A stretch of 64,000 bases of DNA from Sciscionella marina DSM 45152 (GCF_000379465.1 NZ_KB905392.1:622193-686192); one strand, 5' to 3'. Shown: positions 8,801 through 18,605, counted from the first letter of the stretch. Notes: a model not told the origin generated them from the letters alone. Made by a program: numbers and translations.

Positions 8801-9648
8801 GACAGGCCACCGAACAGGTCACCGTCCAGTCCCGCGCGGTCTCCCTTGGCGAGCACGTAGAACTCCGAACCGAGCACCGGCGCGGCGATCCCGTTGGACA
8901 GGGCGTAGCTGCACTCCCCTGCCCCACTGCCCTGCCACACCGAGACCTGGGTGGCGTGTGCCCGCAGCGCGGACAGTTTCGCCGGAATGTGGTTGGTGAC
9001 GTCCACCGCCACGTCGATCCGCTCGTCCTCGGTGAGGTGCAGTTCGTCCTCGGCCGGCAGACGGTACGGCAGTCCGGCCAGTTCGCGCAGCCCGCGCAGC
9101 CCCGCCTCGGTCTCCGCGCGCGAGTTCACCGTGTGGAACACTCGGGCCACCCCGGATTCCTCCCCGGTCGCGGCCATCGCGATCTCGCTGGCGCGGATGT
9201 GGTCCGGATGCCCGTAACCGCCGATCGCGTCGTAGCCGATCACGACCTGCGGGCGCAGTTCGGCGATCACCTCGGCGAGCGCGGCGGCCTGCTCGTCGAA
9301 GGAACCGCGCACGAAACACCGCGGATGCTCGTTCGCCGGATCCCCCACCATGCCCGAATCCCGCCAGCGCCCGATCCCGCCGAGGTAGCGGTGCTCGGTG
9401 ACGCGCAGCGCGGCACAGGCCGAGCGCAGTTCGCCCATGCGGTAACCGCCGAGCTGATCGGCCCGGTCCGCGGCCAGACCGGCGAGGGCGTCCGGGATGA
9501 TCTCGCCCTCCTCACCGAGCGTGCAGGTCACCACGGTGACGTGCGCACCTTCGGCGGCGTACTTGGCGATCGTGCCTCCGGTCCAGATGCTCTCGTCATC
9601 CGGGTGCGCGTGCACCAGCAGTAGTCGTCTCGGATCGGTCAAGGTCAC
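8797..9648 (-). CDS. mshB: N-acetyl-1-D-myo-inositol-2-amino-2-deoxy-alpha-D-glucopyranoside deacetylase
   Basis: This is the second enzyme of mycothiol biosynthesis: it removes the acetyl group from GlcNAc-Ins. The 283-residue protein belongs to the LmbE/PIG-L zinc deacetylase family. H15 and D18 in HAHPDDES and H147 in GYGHPDH match the expected zinc ligands, and GGTIA and CTLGEEGE are typical of MshB. The start is GTG; TAGGCT (complement of 9655-9660) ends 6 nt upstream, so the operon promoter appears leaderless. It heads mshB, a membrane gene and the EcsC-like gene. Confidence 0.93.
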   Translation of the reverse strand: MTLTDPRRLLLVHAHPDDESIWTGGTIAKYAAEGAHVTVVTCTLGEEGEIIPDALAGLAADRADQLGGYRMGELRSACAALRVTEHRYLGGIGRWRDSGMVGDPANEHPRCFVRGSFDEQAAALAEVIAELRPQVVIGYDAIGGYGHPDHIRASEIAMAATGEESGVARVFHTVNSRAETEAGLRGLRELAGLPYRLPAEDELHLTEDERIDVAVDVTNHIPAKLSALRAHATQVSVWQGSGAGECSYALSNGIAAPVLGSEFYVLAKGDRAGLDGDLFGGLS

Positions 9649-9698
9649 GCCGCAAGCCTACTGCCCGTGACCACTCCGGCGTCGGCGTGCCCGCGATC

Positions 9699-11378
9699 TC
9701 AGCGCCGGCTGCGCTTCCAGTCCGGCGCGCTCGGGAACGGCGCGACCGCGGCCGGATCGGTTCCCACGTTCTCGATCCCGGACCGGATCGCGAGCAGATC
9801 GGTCACCTGGAACAGCGGGATCGCCAGGGCTCGCTGCCAGATCCCCTTCTCGATCCCGGGCAGCGCATCGGCGAGCAGTTCGTCCCCGCGCACCACCTTG
9901 TCGATCCGCGGCTGCAGATCACGCAGGCAGACCTGTCCGGGGTTGTCCGGGTACGGCGTGTTCGTGCCCGGCTGGTTCCCCGGGCAGCCGTACCAGCCGG
10001 CGAGGGCACTCGCCGGGTCGCTGCCGGTGGTGCGCGGGGCGACGAGCAGCTGCGCCTGATCCTTCTCGTCCGCGGCCTGCAGCGAACCGTAGAGCTGCTC
10101 GGCGCCCGGGGTGCTCAGCTTCGCCGGGATACCCGCCTTCTCGAGTTCGCTGACGGCCTCCTTGGCGATGCTCAGATACGGCTCGGTACCGGCGGCGGCG
10201 ACCACGGTGATCGTGGGCAGCGACCAGGTCCCGGAACCTTCGCGGTACCCGGCCGAGCTCAGCTTGCTGCGCACCGTCGCGTACGCGGGCCGCGCCCCGG
10301 GGGCGTCCCCGGGCATGGTCGAGCGGTATCCGGGCTGCGAAGGGGCGAGGGTGAGCGCATCGGCGCGGGCCGAACGGTCCCCGCCGCCCGCCTTGATCAG
10401 CTTCGTCCGGTCGAGCGCCGCGGCGACGGCGGTGCGCACCCGCTCATCGGCGAGCGGGCCGACCGGGCGCAGGTCGATCTGGGCGACCGCGTCCCTGGGC
10501 AGCGCCACGGTGCGGGCCGTTGATCCGAGTCCGGCCAGTGCCTTCGCGGTACCGCTGTCCGAACTCACCGCTGCCAGCTGCGAGTCGTCGGTGCGCAGCG
10601 CGCTCACCGCGTCGTCGATGCCCGAACGGCGGATCATGATGTGCCCGATCCCGGACGGGCGAGCCCAATAGCGGTCGTTGCGGTCCAGCATGATCTCGCC
10701 GCGGCCCCGATCCAGGCTGCCCAGCATGTACGGGCCCGCCGATGCCGGATAACCGTCGCTGAGCGCGGAATCCCAGCCGCCCGGCGCGTCTTTGAGGATG
10801 TGCCCGGGCAACAGGTTGTCGAACAGCGAACGCCAGCCGGGATAGGGCTTGGCGAACCGCACCCGGACCACCCGGCCGCCGTCCTCGGTGCCGATATCGG
10901 TGATCAGCCGGTACCCCTCGGGGTTAACCACACCGGGCTGGCTGATCATCTGGTCGCGCAGATAGAGGAAGTCCTCGGCGCGCACCGGAACCCCGTCGGA
11001 CCAGGCGGCGTCGGTGCGGATCGTGTAGGAGACGGTGAACGGATCGGCCGAGGTCACCTCCGCCGACTCCATGACCGTGCGGTCCAGTTGCGGGCTGCCG
11101 TCCGCGGCCGGGCGGAACACCGACGGCAGCATTCCCGTGGCCAGCGCGGTGGTCAGCGTGGACTGATCGGCGATCCGGTGCGGGTTGAACCCCTTGCCGA
11201 ACCGGTCCACCCCGAAGACCACCTGGTCCAGATCGGTCGGTTCGGCCGCGCTGTGCTGTTTCGGCGGAGCGGAGACCAGGGGCGGTGGTGGGTAGTTCGT
11301 GCACGCCGCGAGCAGGCCGAGCACGGCGAACAACACGCACGCCACGCGTAGCCTCGATCTGCGGTGCCCGGTTCTCAT
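9699..11378 (-). CDS. lpqW: Family 5 solute-binding lipoprotein, LpqW-like
   Basis: The 559-residue protein has a signal peptide with lipobox LLAAC (lipidated Cys about 26). An SBP_bac_5 domain covers the rest, including the TWSDGVPV-like segment ([17 protein letters not shown]). Family 5 proteins normally bind oligopeptides for ABC importers, but no permease gene is here. Position between mshB and typA matches mycobacterial lpqW, a lipoprotein reported to steer flux between phosphatidylinositol mannosides and lipoarabinomannan. The symbol rests on domain type and synteny, so treat it as probable. Confidence 0.75.
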   Translation of the reverse strand: MRTGHRRSRLRVACVLFAVLGLLAACTNYPPPPLVSAPPKQHSAAEPTDLDQVVFGVDRFGKGFNPHRIADQSTLTTALATGMLPSVFRPAADGSPQLDRTVMESAEVTSADPFTVSYTIRTDAAWSDGVPVRAEDFLYLRDQMISQPGVVNPEGYRLITDIGTEDGGRVVRVRFAKPYPGWRSLFDNLLPGHILKDAPGGWDSALSDGYPASAGPYMLGSLDRGRGEIMLDRNDRYWARPSGIGHIMIRRSGIDDAVSALRTDDSQLAAVSSDSGTAKALAGLGSTARTVALPRDAVAQIDLRPVGPLADERVRTAVAAALDRTKLIKAGGGDRSARADALTLAPSQPGYRSTMPGDAPGARPAYATVRSKLSSAGYREGSGTWSLPTITVVAAAGTEPYLSIAKEAVSELEKAGIPAKLSTPGAEQLYGSLQAADEKDQAQLLVAPRTTGSDPASALAGWYGCPGNQPGTNTPYPDNPGQVCLRDLQPRIDKVVRGDELLADALPGIEKGIWQRALAIPLFQVTDLLAIRSGIENVGTDPAAVAPFPSAPDWKRSRR

Positions 11379-11443
11379 CGTGTTCGAAGCCTGCCAGAGC
11401 GCGTGTACGGCCGCCGCCTCGGCCCGTGCGTAGCCTGCACGGC

Positions 11444-12448
11444 ATGCGCATCGACGAGTTTCCCCGCCACCCCTTGTTGTTCGGACCGTCCCCGGTGCAC
11501 CGGCTCGACCGGCTCAGCGATCACCTCGGCGGGGCCCGGATCTGGGCCAAGCGGGAGGACTGCAATTCCGGGATCGCCTACGGCGGCAACAAGACCCGCA
11601 AGCTCGAGTACCTGCTCGCGGACGCGCTCGCCAAGGGCTGCGACACGCTGGTCTCGATCGGCGGGGTCCAGTCCAACCACACCCGTCAGGTCGCCGCGGT
11701 CGCCGCGCATGCCGGGCTGAACTGCGTTCTGGTGCAGGAGCAGTGGGTGGACTGGCCGGACGCGGTCTACGACAAGGTGGGGAACATCCTGATCAGCCGG
11801 ATCGCCGGGGCGGATGTGCGGCTGGTGCGGGCCGGTTTCGACATCGGCATCCGGGAGAGCTGGCAGCAGGCGCTGCGTGAGGTGGAGGACTCCGGCGGGG
11901 TCCCCTACGCCATCCCTGCCGGTGCCTCGGATCATCCGCTCGGCGGTCTCGGATTCGCCAACTGGGCGGCCGAACTCGCCGGGCAGGAACGCGAGCTCGG
12001 CGTCTTCTTCGACACGATCGTGGTGTGCTCGGTGACCGGCAGCACCCAGGCCGGGATGCTCGCCGGGTTCGCCGCGCTCGGCGGACCGCGGCGCCGGGTG
12101 ATCGGCATCGACGGCTCGGCCAAACCGGAACAGACCCGCGCGCAGATCACCCGGATCGCCGAGGACACCGCGACGCTGCTGGACACCCGCCTCGAGCAGG
12201 AGGTCGTCCTGGATGAGCGCTACCACGCGGGCACCTACGGCATCCCGGACGAAACCACCCTGGAGGCGATCCGGCTCGCGGCGCGCACCGAGGGGATGCT
12301 CACGGATCCGGTCTACGAGGGGAAGTCCATGGCCGGGCTGATCGAACTGGTGCGCCGCGGCGAGATCGGGCCGGACAGCACGGTGCTGTACGCCCACCTC
12401 GGTGGTCAGCCCGCGCTCAACGGGTACTCCGGGCTGTTCGACCGCTGA
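11444..12448 (+). CDS. acdS: 1-aminocyclopropane-1-carboxylate deaminase
   Basis: The 334-residue fold-type II PLP enzyme matches pseudomonad ACC deaminase nearly end to end: AKREDCNSG near 35-43, PLP lysine about 50 in GGNKTRK, and Ser 77 in QSNHTRQ. The pair Y291-E292 (VYEGKS) and Leu 319 (AHLGG) are the residues that separate true ACC deaminases from D-cysteine desulfhydrases. It would convert the plant ethylene precursor ACC to 2-oxobutanoate and ammonia. TAGCCT (11431-11436) ends 7 nt before the ATG. The 3' end overlaps the convergent DoxX gene by 43 bp. Confidence 0.93.
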   Translation: MRIDEFPRHPLLFGPSPVHRLDRLSDHLGGARIWAKREDCNSGIAYGGNKTRKLEYLLADALAKGCDTLVSIGGVQSNHTRQVAAVAAHAGLNCVLVQEQWVDWPDAVYDKVGNILISRIAGADVRLVRAGFDIGIRESWQQALREVEDSGGVPYAIPAGASDHPLGGLGFANWAAELAGQERELGVFFDTIVVCSVTGSTQAGMLAGFAALGGPRRRVIGIDGSAKPEQTRAQITRIAEDTATLLDTRLEQEVVLDERYHAGTYGIPDETTLEAIRLAARTEGMLTDPVYEGKSMAGLIELVRRGEIGPDSTVLYAHLGGQPALNGYSGLFDR

Positions 12449-12894
12449 GCCACCGCCCGGGTGCCGCCGCGCACACGCAGCCACCCACCGAGCGCGGCGG
12501 CGCCCGGGCCGAACACCGCGAGCAGCAGGAAACACCAGGAGTACAGCGCGGCGGGCTCCCCCATGTTCTGCAGCGGGGCGAGTCCCACCGGCTGGTGCAC
12601 GGTGAAGTAGGCGTAGGCCATCATGCCCGAGCAGAGCACCGCGGCCGGGCGGGTCGCCAGGCCGATCCCCAGGAGAACCGCGGTGACCAGCTGCACGAGG
12701 ATCACCCACCAGTCGAAGGTGAACGCCTCGATCGCGCCGCCGTGGCCGTCCACGCCGCCGAACAGACCGAACAGGCCGAGTAGCGCGTGCAGCAGGTACA
12801 GCAGCGCGATGACCACGCGAAACGCGGCGAGCACCCAGCTCCGCGCATCCGGTCCGGTCGCCTTCTCCCGCAGAATCCCGATATCCATCCTCAT
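12406..12894 (-). CDS. DoxX-family membrane protein
   Basis: The 162-residue protein has four hydrophobic segments (about 21-44, 62-82, 85-101 and 116-138). The [13 protein letters not shown] and [22 protein letters not shown] pattern is typical of DoxX/DoxD proteins. Mycobacterial DoxX members associate with superoxide dismutase and thiol systems; the exact role here is unknown. The last 14 codons lie inside the convergent acdS 3' end, so the tail is under double coding constraint or is dispensable. Confidence 0.8.
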   Translation of the reverse strand: MRMDIGILREKATGPDARSWVLAAFRVVIALLYLLHALLGLFGLFGGVDGHGGAIEAFTFDWWVILVQLVTAVLLGIGLATRPAAVLCSGMMAYAYFTVHQPVGLAPLQNMGEPAALYSWCFLLLAVFGPGAAALGGWLRVRGGTRAVAQRSNSPEYPLSAG

Positions 12895-12989
12895 GCTCCG
12901 TTCATCCGGTTCCGGTCACTGTTACCGGTGCGTCGAACGGAGCGGCAGAGGATCGACACCCCGCGTGGGGGAGTTTCGCGCGTTGACCG

Positions 12990-14924
12990 TTAACCCTGCT
13001 TCGAGCGGGAGCGGGCCTTCGCGCGTTCGGTCGCGGGCAGGATCACCTTGCGCACCCGGATCACCTCCGGGCCGACCTCGACGCACTCGTCGCCGGAGCA
13101 GAACTCCAGGGCCTCCTCGAGGCCGAGCTTGCGCGGCCGGGCGAGGCGCTCGAGCTCATCGGCGCTCGAGGAACGCATGTTCGTGAGCTTCTTCTCCCGC
13201 GCGATATTGATGTCCAGGTCCTCGGCCCGCGGGTTCTCCCCGACCACCATGCCCTCGTAGGCCTGCCAGCCGGGTTCCACGAAGAAGGAGCCGCGGTCGG
13301 CGAGCTGCATCATCGCGTACGCCGTGATCTGGCCCGCCCGGTCGGCGACCAGCGAGCCCGAGTGCCGGGTGCGGAACTCGCCCGCCCATTGCCGGTAGGA
13401 GTCGAACACGTGGTTGGCGATCCCCGCGCCACGGGTCTCGGTGAGGAATTCGGTGCGGAACCCGATCAGCCCGCGCGCCGGGATCACGTACTCGACCCGC
13501 ACCCGCCCGGACTCGTGCCCGCCCATGGTCTCCAGCTGCCCCTTGCGCGCGGCCACGAGCTGGGTGATCGCGCCCAGGTACTCCTCCGGGGCATCGATGG
13601 TCAGGTACTCGTAGGGCTCGTGCCGCTTGCCGTCGATGATCCGCTCGACCACCTGCGGCTTGCCGACGGTGAGCTCGAAACCCTCCCGGCGCATCTGCTC
13701 CACGAGCACCGCGAGCGCCAGCTCCCCACGCCCGCGCACCTCCCAGATGTCCGGGCGCTCGGTGGGCAGGACCTGCACGCTGACGTTACCGATCAGTTCC
13801 TGATCCAGCCGCGCCTTGACCATCCGCGCGGTCAGCTTCTTGCCGCCGCCCTTCCCGGCCAGCGGCGAGGTGTTCACGCCGATGGTGACCGAGATCGCCG
13901 GCTCGTCGACGGTGATGCGCGGCAGCGGCTTCGGGTCCTCCGGATCCACGAGGGAATCCCCGATGGTGATATCCGGGATCCCGGCGATGGCCACCAGGTC
14001 ACCCGCACTGGCCTGCTCGGCGGGCACCCGGTCGAGCGCCTCGGTGACCAGCAGTTCGGAGATGCGCACCCGCTGGGTGGAGCCGTCCGCACGGGACCAG
14101 GCCACCGACTCGCCCTTGCGCAGGGTCCCGGCGTAGATCCGGCACAGCGCGATCCGGCCGAGGAAGTTCGACGCGTCCAGGTTGGTGACCAGCGCCTGCA
14201 GCGGAGCGTTCGCGTTCCCGCGGGGGGCGGGCACGTGCTCGAGCAGCACCTCGAACAGCGGGTCGAGGTTCTCGTTGTCCGGCGCATTGCCGTCCTCGGG
14301 CGCCTCGAGGCTCGCCCTGCCTTCCCGGGCCGAGGCGTAGATCACCGGAAGGTCGAGCACCGCGGCCACGTCGATGCTGCCGGCACCTTCTGTGTTCTCG
14401 CTCTCGGCGGCCAGTTCGAGCAGCAGGTCGTGGGTTTCCTCGACCACCTCGGCGATGCGCGCGTCCGCCCGGTCCACCTTGTTCACCACGAGCACCACCG
14501 GCAGGTTCGCGGCCAGCGCCTTGCGCAGCACGAACCGGGTCTGTGGGAGCGGCCCCTCGGAGGCGTCCACGAGCAGCAGCACCCCGTCCACCATGGACAG
14601 TCCGCGCTCCACCTCACCGCCGAAGTCGGCGTGCCCCGGGGTGTCGATGACATTTATCACCACGTCACCCTGCTCGGTGACGCGGCGGACCGCGGTGTTC
14701 TTGGCGAGGATCGTGATCCCCTTCTCCCGCTCGAGCTCACCGGAGTCCATGACCCGGTCGACCGGTTCGGTGCGCGCGGAGAAGGCACCGGACTGGCGCA
14801 GCATCGCGTCGACGAGCGTGGTCTTGCCATGGTCGACGTGCGCGACGATGGCGACATTGCGCAGGTCGGTGCGGATGTCGGCATCCGCTGCCTGGTGCGC
14901 GGTGGACACGGTTGCTGTGGACAC
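12990..14924 (-). CDS. typA: Ribosome-binding translational GTPase TypA/BipA
   Basis: The 644-residue GTPase has G1 AHVDHGKTT, G2 region ITILAKNTAV, G3 DTPGHADF and G4 NKVDRADA, followed by EF-G-like beta-barrel and alpha/beta domains and a basic tail. TypA binds the 70S ribosome and supports assembly and stress adaptation. The GTG at 14924 is chosen because GGGGAG lies 7 nt upstream; an in-frame start at 15023 would add an unconserved leader. It is the end of the lpqW-typA syntenic block. Confidence 0.95.
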   Translation of the reverse strand: MSTATVSTAHQAADADIRTDLRNVAIVAHVDHGKTTLVDAMLRQSGAFSARTEPVDRVMDSGELEREKGITILAKNTAVRRVTEQGDVVINVIDTPGHADFGGEVERGLSMVDGVLLLVDASEGPLPQTRFVLRKALAANLPVVLVVNKVDRADARIAEVVEETHDLLLELAAESENTEGAGSIDVAAVLDLPVIYASAREGRASLEAPEDGNAPDNENLDPLFEVLLEHVPAPRGNANAPLQALVTNLDASNFLGRIALCRIYAGTLRKGESVAWSRADGSTQRVRISELLVTEALDRVPAEQASAGDLVAIAGIPDITIGDSLVDPEDPKPLPRITVDEPAISVTIGVNTSPLAGKGGGKKLTARMVKARLDQELIGNVSVQVLPTERPDIWEVRGRGELALAVLVEQMRREGFELTVGKPQVVERIIDGKRHEPYEYLTIDAPEEYLGAITQLVAARKGQLETMGGHESGRVRVEYVIPARGLIGFRTEFLTETRGAGIANHVFDSYRQWAGEFRTRHSGSLVADRAGQITAYAMMQLADRGSFFVEPGWQAYEGMVVGENPRAEDLDINIAREKKLTNMRSSSADELERLARPRKLGLEEALEFCSGDECVEVGPEVIRVRKVILPATERAKARSRSKQG

Positions 14925-15044
14925 GCGAGTACTCCCCGGTGAATTCGCTGGCTTACTCAGAAATTTCGGACGATGGCCTGCCCCCACGGGGTGGCCCCAC
15001 TCAGTATACGTGCCGATCACCACTCATCTCCGGCCACACTGGCC

Positions 15045-15059
15045 AGGTTAGCCTTACCT
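15045..15059. promoter_or_regulatory. Candidate DtxR/IdeR iron box
   Basis: AGGTTAGCCTTACCT is a near-palindrome matching the iron-box core AGGTTAGSCTAACCT at 14 of 15 positions; across the 19-bp consensus (TTAGGTTAGSCTAACCTAA) 15 positions agree. It lies 57 bp before the ATG of the Cys-rich small protein and about 120 bp before the typA start on the other strand. DtxR-family proteins repress such sites when ferrous iron is abundant. Confidence 0.6.
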
Positions 15060-15116
15060 ATGCCATCCTCTCGGTGAAACGCGGCCGATCACCCGAGGGA
15101 TTGAGGAGTCGAGCCG

Positions 15117-15278
15117 ATGGGCAAGAAGAAGCTCGGCGCCACGCCGCAGGAGACGGTGAGGCTCTGGACCAAGGCAGGCAAGGTCAAGAAGAAATGCTGC
15201 CGGTCCAAGTCGCGCTGCAAGAAGTGCCCGGTGCTCGCGCTGAAGAAGGCCCGCAAGGAGCTCGCCAAGGCGGCCTGA
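15117..15278 (+). CDS. Small basic Cys-rich protein (53 aa)
   Basis: The protein begins MGKKKLGATPQETVRLW and carries four cysteines as CC-x5-C-x2-C (CCRSKSRCKKCP, residues 28-39) inside a highly basic stretch; about a third of residues are Lys or Arg. The cysteines could bind zinc or iron, and the charge suggests nucleic-acid contact. TTGAGGAG precedes the ATG. It stands alone between typA and the GGDEF-like gene, behind a candidate iron box. I do not recognise a named family. Confidence 0.8.
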   Translation: MGKKKLGATPQETVRLWTKAGKVKKKCCRSKSRCKKCPVLALKKARKELAKAA

Positions 15279-15287
15279 GCAGCGGAG

Positions 15288-16112
15288 TCACCCCCTGCCG
15301 AGCTGGCGCAGCAGCGCACAGGCCGCCTCATGGGTGCGCGGCAGGCGTTCCTGCCACACCCGCGGCTGCCGGTCCCGCAGATGCGGATCCACTCCGAACC
15401 GGTCCGCGGCCAGCCAGCGCACGCTCGCCGCGTTCAGCGAAAGCCGCTCGTCCCTTCTGGCCAGGGCGGCGACCGTGCACGGGCCGAGTACCGCGAGGGT
15501 CTCCCCGCCGTCGAACACCCCGCGCAGCACATCGGCGAGCAGGATCAGCGCGGCGAACCGGGACCAGCCCTCGGTGCCGTCCAGTTCCACCCCGACGAGC
15601 ACCAGCACGTAGTCCCCGGTCACCGTGCTCCCGTGCAGTTCGCACTCGGCGTACACCTCGCGCAGCCTGGTGCGCAGATAGGCCGGGGTGGCCAGGCCGG
15701 TGAGCCCGTCGCACACCTCGATGCTGGTCGCCTCGCGCACCGCCACATCCGCCCAGGCCACCGCGGTCGCCCGGAGCAGTCGAGTGGGCAACTCGTCCGG
15801 ATCGACCTCGAGATCCACGTCGAGCCCGCCAGGGGCACGCAGCACCGTGTGCAACGCCGCCAGGTCGGAGAGCGTCTCGGCGAGTCCGGCCCCCGTGTTC
15901 GCCCGCGCCCGGGCGAACTCAGCTGCCGGGCCGAGCAGATCCTCGTCCTTGCTCGCCGCGACACAGAGCTTGTCGACCTCGGGGAGCGCCCATTCACTGG
16001 GAAACGGCCAGCCCGCCGCGAGGCTGGTCGTGCGCCAGTGCGAACGCAATGTGCGCACGATTGCGGCCAGGCCGTCGCGTGAAGGCCGCGGGCCCGCTTC
16101 GCGCAATCCCAC
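15288..16112 (-). CDS. Degenerate GGDEF-like protein
   Basis: The 274-residue protein has a helical N-terminal region (1-130). DGLTGLATPAYLRTRLREVYAE near residue 139 is the N-terminal signature of GGDEF diguanylate cyclases. Where RLGGDEF should follow, it reads LAVLGPCTVAALARRD, so the catalytic and I-site residues are missing. Synthesis of c-di-GMP is therefore unlikely; a sensory or protein-binding role is inferred. It is transcribed divergently from the ECF sigma gene at 16317, with a 204-bp shared upstream region, which suggests a functional link. Confidence 0.75.
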   Translation of the reverse strand: MGLREAGPRPSRDGLAAIVRTLRSHWRTTSLAAGWPFPSEWALPEVDKLCVAASKDEDLLGPAAEFARARANTGAGLAETLSDLAALHTVLRAPGGLDVDLEVDPDELPTRLLRATAVAWADVAVREATSIEVCDGLTGLATPAYLRTRLREVYAECELHGSTVTGDYVLVLVGVELDGTEGWSRFAALILLADVLRGVFDGGETLAVLGPCTVAALARRDERLSLNAASVRWLAADRFGVDPHLRDRQPRVWQERLPRTHEAACALLRQLGRG

Positions 16113-16316
16113 TTGTGTTCTGTCCTCCCCATCGTGTCCACGGAGCTCCGTGGCCGGTGTCGTTCGCGAAAGGGTGACGCACGACGGTGTTGATCATGAC
16201 GCGGGTCCGCTGAAAAGAATTCACTCACGTTCGGGAGAACTTTGCGAGGTGGCGTGACGGAGCACGAACTCGTCCGTCACACTGTTGCCCACAGTGGAAC
16301 GCAGTAGAGGAGAACC

Positions 16317-18605
16317 GTGTCGACCGTTCCGGCCCAGGCCAGCGGCCCGAGCGATGCCGAGCTGATCAACTCGGTCCGCCATGGGTCCACCACGGCCTAT
16401 GGCGAGTTGTACCAGCGGCACGTCGCTGCCGCCTACAACCTGGCCAGGCAGGTTTCCCGCTCTCCGGCCGAGGCCGACGACCTGGTGTCCGAGGCGTTCG
16501 CCAAGGTGCTCGACACGCTGCGCGCGGGCAACGGCCCGGACACGGCGTTCCGCGCCTACCTGCTGACCTCCCTGCGGCACACCGCCTACGACAAGACGAG
16601 GCGGGACCGCAAGGTCGAGTACACCGACGACGTCACCACGAGCGGAGCACCCGCGGACTCGATCAGCGTGCCCTTCTCGGACACCGCGGTCGCCGGGCTG
16701 GACCGCTCGCTCGCCGCGCGGGCCTTCGCGCGGCTGCCCGAACGCTGGCAGACCGTGCTCTGGCACATGGAGGTGGAGGGTTCCTCGGCCTCCGAGGTGG
16801 CCACCATCCTCGGGATCTCCCCGAACGGCGTCTCCGCGCTCGCCTACCGCGCCCGGGAGGGATTGCGGCAGGCCTATCTGCAGGTGCATCTCGCCGAGAC
16901 CGGTGAGGACCGCTGCCGCGCCACCGTGGACCGGCTCGGTGCCTGGACGAGGGGCGGGCTGGCGAAACGGGAGACCGCCCAGGTCGAGGCGCATCTCGAC
17001 GAATGCGAGCAGTGCCGGGCGCTCGCCGCCGAACTCGCCGATGTCAACGGCGCACTGCGCGCGGTGCTGGCCCCGCTCGTGCTCGGCGGAGCGGCCGCGG
17101 GCTACCTGGCCGTCGCGGGCAGCACGACCGCCCATGCCGCGACCGCGGTCGGCGCGGCCTCCAGCGCCGGCGGGGCAGCCGGTGCCGCGGCCGCCATGCC
17201 GCGCCAGTTCATCGGGGTCGGCGTGGGTACCGCCGCGGTGGCCGCTGCCGTCGCGGTGGCCATGACCGCGGGTTCGGGTCCGCAGCAGATCCCCACGGCG
17301 GCACCCGCCCAGCAGCCGCCGAAACCGGCCGCGCCCGCGGCACCGAACCCCCCGGCACCACCCGCGCCACCGGCACCTCCCGCGGCCCCTCCGGCACAGC
17401 CACCCGCCGCCCCGCCACCCGCGCAACCACCGCAGGCACCCCAGCCGCCCGCGGCGCAACCGCCCGCACAGCAGCCACCACAGCAACCCGCTCCACCGGC
17501 GCAGCCGCCGAAACCGGGCGAGCCGAAGGTCACCGCGGCCGGCCCGGGCGCGGACATCTCGCTCGAACCGGGCGGTCCCGCGGTGGATGTGCCGATCACC
17601 GTGACCAACACCGGTGCGGGCAAATCCGAACCGGTGGACACGAAGCTGAACCTGCCGCCAGGGGTCCGCGCGATCGGCGGCGGCCAGGGAGCGGGCGGAC
17701 CGAAGGCCTTCGCGCTCGACGCGCCCGCCAAGGACGATTCGACGGTGCACTGTCCCGGCGGGACGGGCACGGTCGAGTGCACCACGCAGCGCGGACTCGA
17801 GCCCGGCGAGAAGGTCACCATGCTGTTCCGGCTCACCGCGGACCGCGATGCCAAGGGCGGAGTGGTGACCGGAACGGTGAACTCGGGCACCACGGTTCCG
17901 GTCAAGGTGCGGGTCCCGGTCAAGGTCAAACCGCTGCCCGAGGACGGCGTCGAACTGCGTATGCGCCAGCTCGACCTCGACCCCCTGCGGCTGCCGATCG
18001 TCGCGATGCGGGTGACCAACACCGGGGAGACCACCAAGCACGGGTACCTCCGCTACGACAAGGGCAGCCTGCGCCCGCTGCAGCTCGGCTCGATGCACTG
18101 CGATTCGGGGCTCACCCAGACCGTCTGCGTGACCAGGGACGAGCTGCGTCCCGGCGAGTCCGCGCGGATGACCGTGCTGGTGCCGTTCGCGGTGCTGCAG
18201 ACCGTGGTGATCAACGGCAAGGCACGGATCGGCCAGGCCACCGACACCGCGCGGGTCTACGTGCACCGGCCGCTGGATCCGCCGGTGTGGCCGATCCCCT
18301 CGGAGCCCCCCGAGCCCACCAAGCCCACGCACCCCCCGGAGCAGACGCCGGATCCCACCCCGGGACCCTCGTCGAGCACCGAGCCGACCCCGCCGAGCAC
18401 CACCCGGCCGGACAAACCGAGCACCACCCGGCCCTCGGAGAGCTCCGCGCAGCGGCCACAGCACCCATCGCACCCGCAGCGGCCGACGACACACCCGGCG
18501 ACTCCCCCGTCGAGCGCCCCGGCACGCCCCACGCCGACACCGAGCCCGAGCAGCGCGCCGAACGCCGGCGGGAACTACGTGACGGTGCCCGGACACACGG
18601 AATAA
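16317..18605 (+). CDS. ECF sigma factor fused to anti-sigma, membrane and Pro-rich extracellular regions
   Basis: This 762-residue mosaic has sigma region 2 (about 10-90) and region 4 (about 135-190, ending NGVSALAYRAREGLRQAY). A zinc anti-sigma motif HLDECEQC follows near 224-231. Hydrophobic segments lie at about 245-265 and 300-318, then a roughly 80-residue Pro/Ala linker. A beta-rich domain with DUF11-like ITVTNTGAGKS and MRVTNTGETT repeats (400-650) is followed by a Pro/Ser/Thr tail. It resembles ECF groups with membrane-anchored C-terminal extensions: sigma and its inhibitor are one polypeptide sensing the exterior, with release probably by proteolysis. GTG start after AGAGGAG. Confidence 0.88.
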   Translation: MSTVPAQASGPSDAELINSVRHGSTTAYGELYQRHVAAAYNLARQVSRSPAEADDLVSEAFAKVLDTLRAGNGPDTAFRAYLLTSLRHTAYDKTRRDRKVEYTDDVTTSGAPADSISVPFSDTAVAGLDRSLAARAFARLPERWQTVLWHMEVEGSSASEVATILGISPNGVSALAYRAREGLRQAYLQVHLAETGEDRCRATVDRLGAWTRGGLAKRETAQVEAHLDECEQCRALAAELADVNGALRAVLAPLVLGGAAAGYLAVAGSTTAHAATAVGAASSAGGAAGAAAAMPRQFIGVGVGTAAVAAAVAVAMTAGSGPQQIPTAAPAQQPPKPAAPAAPNPPAPPAPPAPPAAPPAQPPAAPPPAQPPQAPQPPAAQPPAQQPPQQPAPPAQPPKPGEPKVTAAGPGADISLEPGGPAVDVPITVTNTGAGKSEPVDTKLNLPPGVRAIGGGQGAGGPKAFALDAPAKDDSTVHCPGGTGTVECTTQRGLEPGEKVTMLFRLTADRDAKGGVVTGTVNSGTTVPVKVRVPVKVKPLPEDGVELRMRQLDLDPLRLPIVAMRVTNTGETTKHGYLRYDKGSLRPLQLGSMHCDSGLTQTVCVTRDELRPGESARMTVLVPFAVLQTVVINGKARIGQATDTARVYVHRPLDPPVWPIPSEPPEPTKPTHPPEQTPDPTPGPSSSTEPTPPSTTRPDKPSTTRPSESSAQRPQHPSHPQRPTTHPATPPSSAPARPTPTPSPSSAPNAGGNYVTVPGHTE

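Noticed and set aside
17340-17515. Proline/alanine-rich DNA in the ECF sigma gene as a nucleotide repeat element
   Set aside because: It is in frame and encodes a linker; the repetition is codon-level, not a mobile or structural DNA repeat.
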